Part shown: piece by piece, positions 1 to 6,831 of the stretch | Layout: every line of letters starts with the position of its first letter | Position numbering within the stretch: the first letter of the stretch is position 1 | Assembly (NCBI GenBank): GCA_045807945.1 | Contig: JBJMGI010000012.1 | Location: 1 to 24,146 of the forward strand | DNA length: 24,146 nt | DNA from: CAVQGF01 sp045807945 | Lineage (GTDB): Bacteria > Acidobacteriota > Terriglobia > Terriglobales > Acidobacteriaceae | Direction of reading: 5' to 3' | Translations under genes and position numbers: made by a program | The notes under the pieces: model-generated | Told to the model about the DNA's origin: nothing | The model's input: only the letters and a program-made list of their open reading frames with translations | Database searches by the model: none

Positions 1-11
1 CTGGCACTTAT

Positions 12-30
12 TTCCTCACATTACGAGGAA
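12..30. other. small inverted repeat downstream of tRNA-Glu
   Basis: TTCCTC (12-17) and GAGGAA (25-30) form a six-base-pair hairpin with a 7-nt loop. It lies about 60 nt past the 3' end of the minus-strand tRNA-Glu and could be a processing or termination structure, but there is no T-tract after it, so this is a weak call. I see nothing else in the first 91 bases. Confidence 0.2.
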
Positions 31-91
31 TCTCTGGGGTCATCGGGCGGACACAGCACTTCTCCGTCAACGTTATGCCCCGAGTTAATCT

Positions 92-169
92 TGGCGTCCC
101 CGACGGGATTTGAACCCGTGTTATCGCCGTGAAAGGGCGGTGTCCTAGGCCGGGCTAGACGACGGGGAC
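92..169 (-). tRNA. tRNA-Glu (anticodon UUC), CCA encoded
   Basis: On the minus strand the sequence folds as a complete cloverleaf. The acceptor stem pairs GTCCCCG (169-163) with CGGGGAC (102-96), the discriminator is G at 95, and the CCA end is genomically encoded at 94-92. The anticodon loop CTTTCAC (135-129) places anticodon TTC at 133-131, reading GAA/GAG codons. The T-arm contains GGTTCAAATCC, and the D-arm begins TCGTCTAG, as in other bacterial tRNA-Glu; overall it closely resembles the E. coli tRNA-Glu sequence from memory. It charges glutamate for translation and, in bacteria, for tetrapyrrole synthesis via glutamyl-tRNA reductase. It lies 140 bases downstream of the STAS gene on the same strand; I could not pick out a convincing promoter of its own in that gap. 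Confidence 0.97.
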
Positions 170-309
170 GCGCGAGGCAGGAAAAACGACCGAGGCATTC
201 ATGGTAACAGGAATCTTTGGAAGCCGGAAGCAGAGTGCATCCGGCAGCAAGATGCGAGGAAGCCGGTCGACAAAGTCTTAAGACCTGTCCGTCAATCAGC
301 ACAAGCACC

Positions 310-654
310 TTACTTCGCCGCGGAGTGCCCGAGCGCGTCGGCTTCTTTGTCGTAGAACTCGAAGACGGAATCGAGGCGCGTCATCTTGAAAGCTTGGCGC
401 ACAATCTCGTGCGCGCCCACAAGCTTGAGTTTTCCGCCCTTCGCGCTGATGACCGAGTGGCAGCGTATGAGGCTGCCGATAGCAGAGGAGTCTATGATCG
501 GCACGCGGGAGAGGTCCACAATGATGTCGTGCGCGCCCTCCGCAATGGCCTGGCTCCAGCGATCGCGAAAGTCGTCCACAGCAGCACCGATTGACAGCTT
601 CCCCTCGACAACAAGAATCGAGGTCTGCCCCGATTTGCGAACCTGAGTAGTCAC
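310..654 (-). CDS. STAS-domain anti-sigma-factor antagonist (SpoIIAA/RsbV-like)
   Basis: A 114-residue single-domain protein. Residues about 10-105 form one STAS domain, the fold of SpoIIAA/RsbV proteins that bind anti-sigma kinases and free a sigma factor. The conserved loop reads PIIDSSAIGSLIR (52-64); by analogy with SpoIIAA (DSSG, Ser58) the phosphorylatable serine would be Ser57. The predicted start is GTG at 654-652, preceded by a GGTGG sequence at a suitable distance; no ATG lies near. No kinase (RsbW/SpoIIAB) or sigma gene is adjacent, so its partner is encoded elsewhere. It is divergent from the next gene, with only 60 bases between starts. Fold assignment is firm; the pathway it serves cannot be read from here. 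Confidence 0.88.
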   Translation of the reverse strand: MTTQVRKSGQTSILVVEGKLSIGAAVDDFRDRWSQAIAEGAHDIIVDLSRVPIIDSSAIGSLIRCHSVISAKGGKLKLVGAHEIVRQAFKMTRLDSVFEFYDKEADALGHSAAK

Positions 655-714
655 AGAATGCCACCAATACTATCCCAGCGCCCATCTGCGAGGCGCGAGT
701 AAAATAAAACCTGC

Positions 715-1308
715 ATGGCGGACCCTCTTTATCTCAGCCTCTGGTTCCCCACTTTTGGGGAGCAAGAGATACTTCCTCGTACGCTCGCTATCATGCGGCA
801 GTTCCCCTTTTCACCTGAGCACTCGGGCATCGGATACATGGCGGTGCATGCTATTTCGTTTTCAGAGCCGCCCGTCTTCGAGCAGACATTCGATGATCAC
901 GCTGACCCATCGCAAGCGATCGCGCTCGCCACAGAATTCGTGCATGACGATCACGCCTTCGAATTCGAAGCCGTATGGGACCTGTGGGTTCCCACTGGAC
1001 AATATGACACCTGGGTGCTGCAGCCGCGTCCGGTAAAGTTCTTCGCCTTTGGCACCGGGTTCGAAGATGGTACAGCAGAGGAGCGCGGACACCTCGAGAT
1101 TGATTTCGGCCTAGACTTCCCATTTCTGGCCGAAGGCGTCGATCTAGCAGAGATCGGCGAGCAGCGCATAAAAGAGAATGTTGCGAAGCTTATAACGTTC
1201 ACCAATGCCGTCGAGAAGAACGCTGGCATCAGGACGAGACTGCTGTGGTCGGAATCGGAAGAGAACCTGGCACAAAAGCTGGTCGCTCGCTTGCAGCGCG
1301 TCAACTAG
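715..1308 (+). CDS. conserved-looking hypothetical protein, cytoplasmic, 197 aa
   Basis: I do not recognise this family. The protein is soluble, with no signal peptide or membrane segment, acidic overall and unusually rich in aromatic residues (many Phe, Trp and Tyr), for example the N-terminal LYLSLWFPTFGEQEILPR and a central WDLWVPTGQYDTWVLQPRP. The last 50 residues look helical and charged. The ATG at 715 is the only sensible start; a Shine-Dalgarno sequence is not obvious, and an AT-rich TAAAATAAAA lies just upstream (700-709), which may be part of a promoter shared with the divergent STAS gene. The TAG stop is within a CTAG that is also the stop of the opposing TerC gene. Codon usage resembles the neighbours, so I take it as a real gene of unknown function. 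Confidence 0.75.
   Translation: MADPLYLSLWFPTFGEQEILPRTLAIMRQFPFSPEHSGIGYMAVHAISFSEPPVFEQTFDDHADPSQAIALATEFVHDDHAFEFEAVWDLWVPTGQYDTWVLQPRPVKFFAFGTGFEDGTAEERGHLEIDFGLDFPFLAEGVDLAEIGEQRIKENVAKLITFTNAVEKNAGIRTRLLWSESEENLAQKLVARLQRVN
1305..1308. other. shared CTAG: overlapping convergent stop codons
   Basis: The palindrome CTAG at 1305-1308 supplies the TAG stop of the plus-strand hypothetical gene (1306-1308) and the TAG stop of the minus-strand TerC gene (1307-1305). The two coding regions therefore overlap by four bases, leaving no room for an intergenic terminator. Confidence 0.95.
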
Positions 1309-2228
1309 ACCGCAGCCGTGTTCTTCGGGAATAGCAGCGAGGCCGCGATAGAGGCAATCAGAATCCCTGCAACAACTCCAAGCGCGATGTGGATCGGAAT
1401 GGGATAGTGCTCCGACGTGAGCATCTTCAACCCAATAAAGACCAGCAAGGCTGAAAGCCCGTAGTGCAGGTAATGGAAGACGTCCATCAGCCCGGCGAGC
1501 GCGAAGAATAGTGAGCGAAGGCCGAGGATCGCGAAGACGTTTGATGTATAGACGATGAAGGCATTCTTGGTGATGGCGAGTATCGCAGGGATGGAATCGG
1601 TTGCGAAAGCAACGTCGGTGAACTCGACCACCAACAAGACTATAAAGAGCGGAGTCGCATAGCGTTTGGCGTCTCGCTTAACGAAGAACTTTCCACCCTC
1701 GTAGCGGTCGGTCACAGGGACGAAGCGGCGCAGAAGCCGCAAGAAGAAATTCTTTTCCGGCTCAATGTCGCTCTCCTCCGAGCGCCACATCGTGATCCCC
1801 TTGAAGATGAGGAATACTCCGAAGACGTAAATGATCCAATGAAAGCGGTTAATCAGCTGCACGCCGGCGATGATGAACGTGCCGCGCGTGACGAGCGCGC
1901 CAATGATCCCCCAAAACAGCACTTTGTGCTGGTATTCCGGCTCAACCTTGAAGTACCGGAACAGGACAAGAAAAACGAAGAGGTTATCGACGCTGAGCGA
2001 TTCTTCGACCACGTAGCCGGTGATGAACTCCAGAGCCGGCTGGCGCCCCTGCCAGAAGAGCATGAGAACGGCAAATCCTAAGGCAAGCGCGATCCATAGC
2101 GCGCTCCAGGCCAGAGCTTCTCTGAATTTTACCTGGTGGGATTTGCGATGGAAGACACCGAGATCCAGCGCGAGCATCACCAGGACGAAGAGGTTGAAGC
2201 CCAGCCAGAACGTCCAATGCGTCTGCAT
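1305..2228 (-). CDS. TerC/Alx-family integral membrane protein (probable metal exporter)
   Basis: A 307-residue polytopic protein with about eight or nine hydrophobic segments. It carries the two hallmark motifs of the TerC family (Pfam TerC): VEESLSVDNLFVF (73-85) and VEFTDVAFATDSIPA (201-215), whose acidic residues (Glu75, Asp81, Glu202, Asp205, Asp211) sit inside membrane segments and are thought to bind metal. E. coli Alx and TerC relatives are linked to manganese export and tellurite resistance; no ter-cluster genes are nearby, so the Alx-like manganese or cation role is the better guess. The ATG at 2228 starts 14 bases after the stop of the M28 peptidase on the same strand, suggesting one transcript. 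No yybP-ykoY manganese riboswitch is visible in that short gap. Family is certain, substrate is inferred. Confidence 0.92.
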   Translation of the reverse strand: MQTHWTFWLGFNLFVLVMLALDLGVFHRKSHQVKFREALAWSALWIALALGFAVLMLFWQGRQPALEFITGYVVEESLSVDNLFVFLVLFRYFKVEPEYQHKVLFWGIIGALVTRGTFIIAGVQLINRFHWIIYVFGVFLIFKGITMWRSEESDIEPEKNFFLRLLRRFVPVTDRYEGGKFFVKRDAKRYATPLFIVLLVVEFTDVAFATDSIPAILAITKNAFIVYTSNVFAILGLRSLFFALAGLMDVFHYLHYGLSALLVFIGLKMLTSEHYPIPIHIALGVVAGILIASIAASLLFPKNTAAV

Positions 2229-2242
2229 CCCTCGATTATCGC

Positions 2243-3700
2243 TTAGTGAGCTCGGCCGCGACTTCCCTGCTCATACGCCGACCACATTCCGAAGGATTTC
2301 AGCTGGTCGTCCAGATGAGTTCCTTTTACGAGAGCGTCCACTTGAGAGTGATCCTGTCGCGGCCCGACCCGCGGCGCATTCGCAAGTACGTACATGAGGG
2401 TTGCAGCGATGGCGACGTTCTTCTTCAATTCCGGGAAATCAACCTTGTCATAGGTATCGGAGCTGGCGTGGTAGTTCTCGAGATAGTTTGCCTCGACCTG
2501 ATTGGCCACGAGGTTCGGGACACCCTCGAGGAGAAAGTCAAGGTTGTCGGTTCCGACGAACGCGTCAGTGGTGAGTTTGGTTGCGCCCCAGGATTTGAAT
2601 GGAGCAACTAACTTAGTAACGGGCGCGAGAATATCTTGCCGCCCTCCGAGCGAAAATCCCGTGACCCGGCCGGTGCCTTCGTCGAAGATGAGGACGCCGG
2701 CGATTTTATCCATCTCGTCACGGTGCTTGCGCACGTAAGCGAGTGAACCGAGGGTTCCCTGCTCTTCACCGGTGAATAGAGCGAAGCGGATAGAGCGTTC
2801 AGGCTGCACGCCGGAGGCTTTGATCGCGCGCAGCGCGTCTATGACGAGCGCGGCGTTGCAGCCGTTATCGAGCGCACCGGTACCGAGGTCCCACGAATCG
2901 AGGTGGGCGCCGAGGAGAACGTATTCGTCTGGATGCGTCTTGCCTTTGATCTCGCCGATAACGTTCGCTGTTTCGAACTCTCCGCCTACTTTGTTCGGCA
3001 AGTCGAACTCCGCTTCTACCGGCTTGCCCTGCGCTGCCAGGCGGGCAGCGCGTTCGCCATCTTCGCGCGCGACGATCACAATCGGCAGACGATCGAGCTG
3101 ACCATCGTTTGTATTGATGTGGCGATAGAGCAGGTCGTGCTCACGAGTCGAGATGAAGGCAATGCCAGCAGCTTTGCCCTTCACAGCGGCATCGATCACC
3201 ATGGGCGCGCGCATGTACTCAGCGAAGAGATCGTCCCACTTCTTCATAGTCTCGGTGTGCACGAGAAGCAATGCACCCGAGATGTCGCCGGCCTTGCTGA
3301 AACCTGCGGCGTCACCCTTGCCAACATCTACTAAACGCGCTTTCACTGGCGCACTCGTCCGCGGTGCCCATCCGACGGACACGGCACGAAGATTGAACTG
3401 CACGGGCGAGGTGATGGAGACGCGGGTCGCACCTTCCTGCCAGGAGTGGGGGATGCTGTAGCTCTCGACCTGAACATCGTCGGCCCCGGCCGCCTTCAGA
3501 GCGTCTGCTCCCCAGCGGACTGCCTTATCGAGCGCTGGAGTTCCGGGTACGCGCCCGCCGATCTCGTCGGTCAGAACGCGCAGGTTCTCCTGTAGGGCTG
3601 ACGGTTTCAATGCTTCTTTCATCAGCCGCTGCGTGTCGGTTTGTTTTTGTGCGAAGCAGACGGAGCTCAGAACTGCAAGCAGGAGCAGGAGCTTTTTCAT
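2243..3700 (-). CDS. secreted M28-family zinc aminopeptidase/carboxypeptidase with PA domain
   Basis: Starting at the ATG at 3700, the protein has 485 residues and opens with a classic Sec signal peptide (MKKLLLLLAVLSSVCFAQ), so it is exported. An alternative in-frame ATG 33 bases upstream (3733) would only lengthen the n-region; neither has a clear Shine-Dalgarno. Residues about 115-235 look like a PA (protease-associated) insert, followed by the M28 catalytic core: AHLDSWDLGTGALDNG (265-280, ligands His266 and Asp278, with Asp268), TGEEQG (310-315, base Glu312 and ligand Glu313), FDEGTG (339-344, Asp340) and ENYHASSDTYDKVD (408-421, His411). All co-catalytic zinc residues are present, so it should be active on peptides in the periplasm or outside. 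It is followed by terC in the same direction and diverges from the Rieske gene, whose start is 77 bases away. Confidence 0.93.
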   Translation of the reverse strand: MKKLLLLLAVLSSVCFAQKQTDTQRLMKEALKPSALQENLRVLTDEIGGRVPGTPALDKAVRWGADALKAAGADDVQVESYSIPHSWQEGATRVSITSPVQFNLRAVSVGWAPRTSAPVKARLVDVGKGDAAGFSKAGDISGALLLVHTETMKKWDDLFAEYMRAPMVIDAAVKGKAAGIAFISTREHDLLYRHINTNDGQLDRLPIVIVAREDGERAARLAAQGKPVEAEFDLPNKVGGEFETANVIGEIKGKTHPDEYVLLGAHLDSWDLGTGALDNGCNAALVIDALRAIKASGVQPERSIRFALFTGEEQGTLGSLAYVRKHRDEMDKIAGVLIFDEGTGRVTGFSLGGRQDILAPVTKLVAPFKSWGATKLTTDAFVGTDNLDFLLEGVPNLVANQVEANYLENYHASSDTYDKVDFPELKKNVAIAATLMYVLANAPRVGPRQDHSQVDALVKGTHLDDQLKSFGMWSAYEQGSRGRAH

Positions 3701-3777
3701 GGCGCCGATTATATCGGAGCGATTGTGAGCCATCTCGGGTCGCGCGGCGCGTATCCATTAATAAAGGAGCTGCTGCT

Positions 3778-4590
3778 ATGCGATCAACTGCGCGCGTTTC
3801 CTCTCATCCGATCCACCCCATGTTGGTGATGTTTCCGTTCGGGTTGTGGACTACGAGCTTCATCTTCGACGTCCTTGGGCGAGTCTTTGACAACAGCAAC
3901 CTGTTCGCGGCCGGGTTTTACGTTCTTGTCGCCGGCTGCGTTGGGGCGCTGCTGGCTGCAATTCCTGGAGCGATCGACCTGTTCACCGTCGTGCCGCCGA
4001 ATTCGAGCGCGCGCCAGCGCGGTTACATACACGGCTCAATGAACGTGGTCGCGCTGCTGCTCTTCATCTTTATTGCGTGGCGCCGCGGAAGTGCGCAGGT
4101 CGTTCCCGACAACATCTCCCTGCTGCTATCTTTTATCGGAATCGCCGGAATCTGCGTCTCCGGATGGCTGGGCGGCACGCTCGTTTATCGAAACCAGATC
4201 GGCATCGATCGGCGGTATGCGAACGCTAAGAGTGTCCTGGAGCGGAACGTTGAAGAAGGCCGCCCGATCGCGAACGTCAGCGAGATCGGACCAGGGCAGA
4301 TGATGCTGGCTAAGGTCGGCGCGAAGGCAGAGCGCATCGCGCTGGGAAAATGTTCGGACGGGGTGCACGCATTCCAGGACCGCTGCACGCACAAAGGTGG
4401 CCCGCTTTCGGACGGAGCGCTGATCGACTGCAAGGTGCAGTGCCCCTGGCACGGTTCGCAATTCGACATCACGACAGGACGTGTGGTCGCGGGCCCTGCG
4501 GAGCGGCAGATCCAAACGTTTGCTACTGAAGAGCGCAGCGGAGAAATTTATCTCCCAGAGAAGAAGGACGAAACCAAGAAGGCTGCCTGA
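3778..4590 (+). CDS. membrane protein fusing DUF2231 to a Rieske [2Fe-2S] domain
   Basis: The start is set by a strong Shine-Dalgarno, AAAGGAG at 3763-3769, eight bases before ATG 3778, giving 270 residues. Residues about 9-137 form a DUF2231 domain with four membrane helices and the typical N-terminal SHPIHPM motif (9-15) plus His85. Residues about 165-260 form a Rieske ferredoxin domain: CTHKGGPLS (203-211) and CPWHGS (222-227) give the two Cys and two His ligands (Cys203, His205, Cys222, His225). The spacing is that of small soluble Rieske ferredoxins. It lacks a Tat signal, so the Rieske domain is attached to the membrane through DUF2231; which side it faces I cannot say. It probably passes electrons to or from a membrane partner. 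It is convergent with the cyclase-like gene, 11 bases apart. Confidence 0.93.
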   Translation: MRSTARVSSHPIHPMLVMFPFGLWTTSFIFDVLGRVFDNSNLFAAGFYVLVAGCVGALLAAIPGAIDLFTVVPPNSSARQRGYIHGSMNVVALLLFIFIAWRRGSAQVVPDNISLLLSFIGIAGICVSGWLGGTLVYRNQIGIDRRYANAKSVLERNVEEGRPIANVSEIGPGQMMLAKVGAKAERIALGKCSDGVHAFQDRCTHKGGPLSDGALIDCKVQCPWHGSQFDITTGRVVAGPAERQIQTFATEERSGEIYLPEKKDETKKAA

Positions 4591-4601
4591 TCACTCGGCG
4601 T

Positions 4602-5564
4602 TCATTGGCTATCCAGCCGCTGGATGGTCGCGAGCACGACGTCGCCGATGATCTGCAGGCTCTTGGGGCTGAGCTTGTCGAGGGTGTCTTCCGACGTGTG
4701 GTGGAACGAGTTGTTGTAGCCGTAGTCGAAATCAATCAGGTCGGCAACGGGCACGCCGACATTCTTGAACGGCAGATGGTCGTCTTCGATGGCCAGCTCG
4801 CGCGCAAAGAAGAACGATTGATATCCGAGCTGCGCGGCTGAATCGCGGATCAAATCGAGCAGTTTCTGGTCGGAGTTGTCGTCACGGTCGACGCTGAGAT
4901 CCGCGTCGCCGATCATATCGAGCAGGATCAACCCCCGGATCTTTTTCGCCGTTCCGTCAGACTTCCATTTATCCGCAAGATGCTTGCTGCCGTAGAGGCT
5001 GTCGGTCGCAGACCACTTATCAAAGGCTTCTTCGCCGTCAAACCAGGCAAGCCAAACGCTGCATCCTTCACGCTTTTTTCCGCGCAGGTGGTTGGCAAGC
5101 TCGAGCAGCAGCCCGGAGGTCGAGCCGCCGTCATTGGCGCCGACATAATTCTTCAGTGGGTAGTTAGTGTCGTAATGGGAGCCGACGACGACGATGCAAT
5201 CTTTCGTTCCAGAATATTTCGCGATGATGTTGTCGAGTGGGAACTCGCCGGCAGGCGTCTTCGCAGTGAAGGTGTCGTGCTCGACCGTGTCGCCCTTCAG
5301 GTGAGCCGCAATGTAGTTCTCTTCTTTTTTATGGCCGGGGGACCCGGGAGCACGGCTGCCGATAGCAACAATCTCTTTTACATACTGCATGGCGCGCGCG
5401 GAATTCACAGTGGGTGCAGGTGCGGTCGCCGATCTAGCCGGAGCCGCTGATGACGTTGGCTGCTGCACTTGAGCCACTGACATGGTTTGAGCAATCGGTT
5501 TGTTCTGAGCGCAGCTGGTGGCGAGCAGCAGCAGAGTCAACCAGCTTGCGGAAACAAATCTCAT
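4602..5564 (-). CDS. M28-family glutaminyl-peptide cyclotransferase-like lipoprotein
   Basis: 320 residues. The N-terminus has a hydrophobic stretch ending LLATSC with Cys18, a plausible lipobox, followed by a 35-residue Ala/Pro/Ser/Thr linker, so the enzyme is likely a periplasm-facing lipoprotein. The catalytic part resembles animal glutaminyl cyclase more than aminopeptidases: GSHYDTNYP (128-136), VGANDGGSTSG (141-151), WFDGEEAF (174-181), WSATDSLYGSKHL (184-196), LLDMIGDAD (214-222), EDDHLPF (260-266) and HHTSEDT (288-294). By eye, the zinc ligands of human QC (Asp159, Glu202, His330) map to Asp145, Glu179 and His289, and the catalytic Glu201 and Asp248 to Glu178 and Asp216; human Trp329 is His288 here. 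The ATG directly abuts the tatC stop (TAGATG), so it is the third gene of the tat operon. An aminopeptidase activity cannot be excluded. Confidence 0.88.
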   Translation of the reverse strand: MRFVSASWLTLLLLATSCAQNKPIAQTMSVAQVQQPTSSAAPARSATAPAPTVNSARAMQYVKEIVAIGSRAPGSPGHKKEENYIAAHLKGDTVEHDTFTAKTPAGEFPLDNIIAKYSGTKDCIVVVGSHYDTNYPLKNYVGANDGGSTSGLLLELANHLRGKKREGCSVWLAWFDGEEAFDKWSATDSLYGSKHLADKWKSDGTAKKIRGLILLDMIGDADLSVDRDDNSDQKLLDLIRDSAAQLGYQSFFFARELAIEDDHLPFKNVGVPVADLIDFDYGYNNSFHHTSEDTLDKLSPKSLQIIGDVVLATIQRLDSQ

Positions 5565-6344
5565 CTAGCTTTTTGCCTCGCGCTCTTTACGACGCTTGGG
5601 ATGGACCAGCCATGCTACTCCGATGCTGAAAACATAGAGCACGACCATAGGCGCGGCGAAGATGCACATATTCAGAATGTCGGTGGTCGGGGTAACGATG
5701 GCCGCAATGACGAAAATGACAAGGATGGAATAGCGGAAGTTCCGCCACAAGAACCCCGCGTCCACGATACCCATGAGCGCAAGAAAGAAGATGAGAATGG
5801 GCATCTCAAAGACGACACCCAATCCGACAATCACCGTGAGAAATAAGTCCGTGTACTGGGTGACGGTGATCAGGGGACGGAACTGCCCAGCCGGATACTC
5901 CAGAAGAAACTTGAGCATCGCTGGGTACACCATTAAATAACCGAATAGCCCACCGGCAACAAACAGCGCCACGGTTGAAAACATGAACGGCAGCACGTAT
6001 TTCTTCTCGTTACGGAATAATCCGGGAGCAATGAATAGCCAAACCTGGTAAAGCACTATCGGGGACGCAAGGAAAATGCCCGCAACCATTCCGACCTTCA
6101 TATAAATGTTGAAGGGTTCGGTCGGTGATGTGTAAATGAGCTGCGGATCCATGTGGTGTGCCGCGAGCACCCTGGTGATAGGCCGCTGCATGTACCCGTA
6201 AATCAAATCGGCCTTCCACCAGCAGCCGAGAAAGCCTGCAACGATCGCCAGCGCGGAGACGATGATGCGCTTACGCAGCTCTTCCAGGTGCTGCAGCAGG
6301 CTCATCTTAGGAAGTTCTTGCGAAGGCGCGGCACTCGAGGCCAT
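5565..6344 (-). CDS. tatC: twin-arginine translocase subunit TatC
   Basis: 259 residues with six hydrophobic segments and the TatC hallmarks: LLQHLEELRKRII (16-28) near the N-terminus, a conserved TSPTEPFNIYMKVG loop and the PTTDILNMCIF segment near the end. TatC is the membrane receptor that recognises twin-arginine signal peptides and, with TatB/TatA, exports folded proteins. Its ATG shares one base with the tatB stop (TGATG at 6346-6342), so the two are translationally coupled; an AGGAG lies 11 bases upstream inside tatB. A 13-residue extension precedes MSLLQHLEEL, the usual start; the latter (6305) is an alternative. The stop is followed at once by the cyclase-like gene. Confidence 0.97.
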   Translation of the reverse strand: MASSAAPSQELPKMSLLQHLEELRKRIIVSALAIVAGFLGCWWKADLIYGYMQRPITRVLAAHHMDPQLIYTSPTEPFNIYMKVGMVAGIFLASPIVLYQVWLFIAPGLFRNEKKYVLPFMFSTVALFVAGGLFGYLMVYPAMLKFLLEYPAGQFRPLITVTQYTDLFLTVIVGLGVVFEMPILIFFLALMGIVDAGFLWRNFRYSILVIFVIAAIVTPTTDILNMCIFAAPMVVLYVFSIGVAWLVHPKRRKEREAKS

Positions 6345-6676
6345 CAGGCACTCTGCTCCTGATGCGATGGAGGAGTTTCTTCGGATTTGACGGGAGCGGG
6401 GGCGGAATCACGCACGACCACGCCTTCCGGAGCAAGAATGGTGGGGACTGCAGGTTCGTCGTTCAGGTTGATGGATTGATGAAGGTTATTGGCGGCTTCT
6501 TCCAGTTCTAGCTGACGAATCTCATCCTGGACCTGGGATTGGAAGTCGTTACTGGCGCGCTTGATCTCGGCCATGATCCGCCCCAGCTGGCGGGCCAGCT
6601 CCGGCAGGCGACGCGGGCCAAGCACGATCAGCGCCAAGATAAAGATGAACATTAACTCGGAGAAGCCGAGGTCCAT
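6344..6676 (-). CDS. tatB: TatA/TatB-family subunit, TatB-like
   Basis: 110 residues: one N-terminal membrane helix (FSELMFIFILALIVLGPRRL, 5-24), then the amphipathic helix PELARQLGRIMAEIKRASND and a long polar, Pro/Glu-rich tail. The hinge reads GPRRLPELARQLGR, closer to TatB (GPERLP...LAR.LGR) than to TatA (FGPKKLPELG), and the length also favours TatB, though bacteria with few Tat components may use such a protein as TatA too. First gene of the tatB-tatC-cyclase operon. It is divergent from the S41 protease, 155 bases apart; no strong Shine-Dalgarno precedes the ATG. Confidence 0.9.
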   Translation of the reverse strand: MDLGFSELMFIFILALIVLGPRRLPELARQLGRIMAEIKRASNDFQSQVQDEIRQLELEEAANNLHQSINLNDEPAVPTILAPEGVVVRDSAPAPVKSEETPPSHQEQSA

Positions 6677-6770
6677 AGCAGAATGATAACAGGGATAAAG
6701 GCGGTACCTTTTCGCGGAAAGCTGCGTCTAATAATAGGATTCCTGAGCAGAAATCCGTCCGGAATCACGG

Positions 6771-6776
6771 TATACT
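6771..6776 (+). promoter_or_regulatory. possible -10 element for the S41 protease gene
   Basis: TATACT matches the sigma70 -10 hexamer at five of six positions and lies 55 bases before the protease ATG. I could not find a convincing -35 at 16-18 bases upstream. If it is used, transcription would begin near 6783, just before a small hairpin GGGGCAG (6787-6793) / CTGCTCC (6800-6806) containing one G-U pair, at the very 5' end of the message. Confidence 0.3.
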
Positions 6777-6831
6777 GCTGGAAATCGGGGCAGTTTTGGC
6801 TGCTCCGGCGAACACCCTAAAGGACTCTTCA

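Noticed and set aside
287..295. TTGACG on the minus strand (295-290) as a tRNA-Glu -35 box
   Set aside because: The hexamer 17 bases downstream is TGTCGA, a poor -10, and the distance to the tRNA is about 90 bases.
21..308. 95-codon minus-strand open frame at the left edge
   Set aside because: It runs through the tRNA-Glu gene.
2229..2242. Manganese (yybP-ykoY) riboswitch before terC
   Set aside because: Only 14 bases separate the M28 stop from the terC start, too short for the element.
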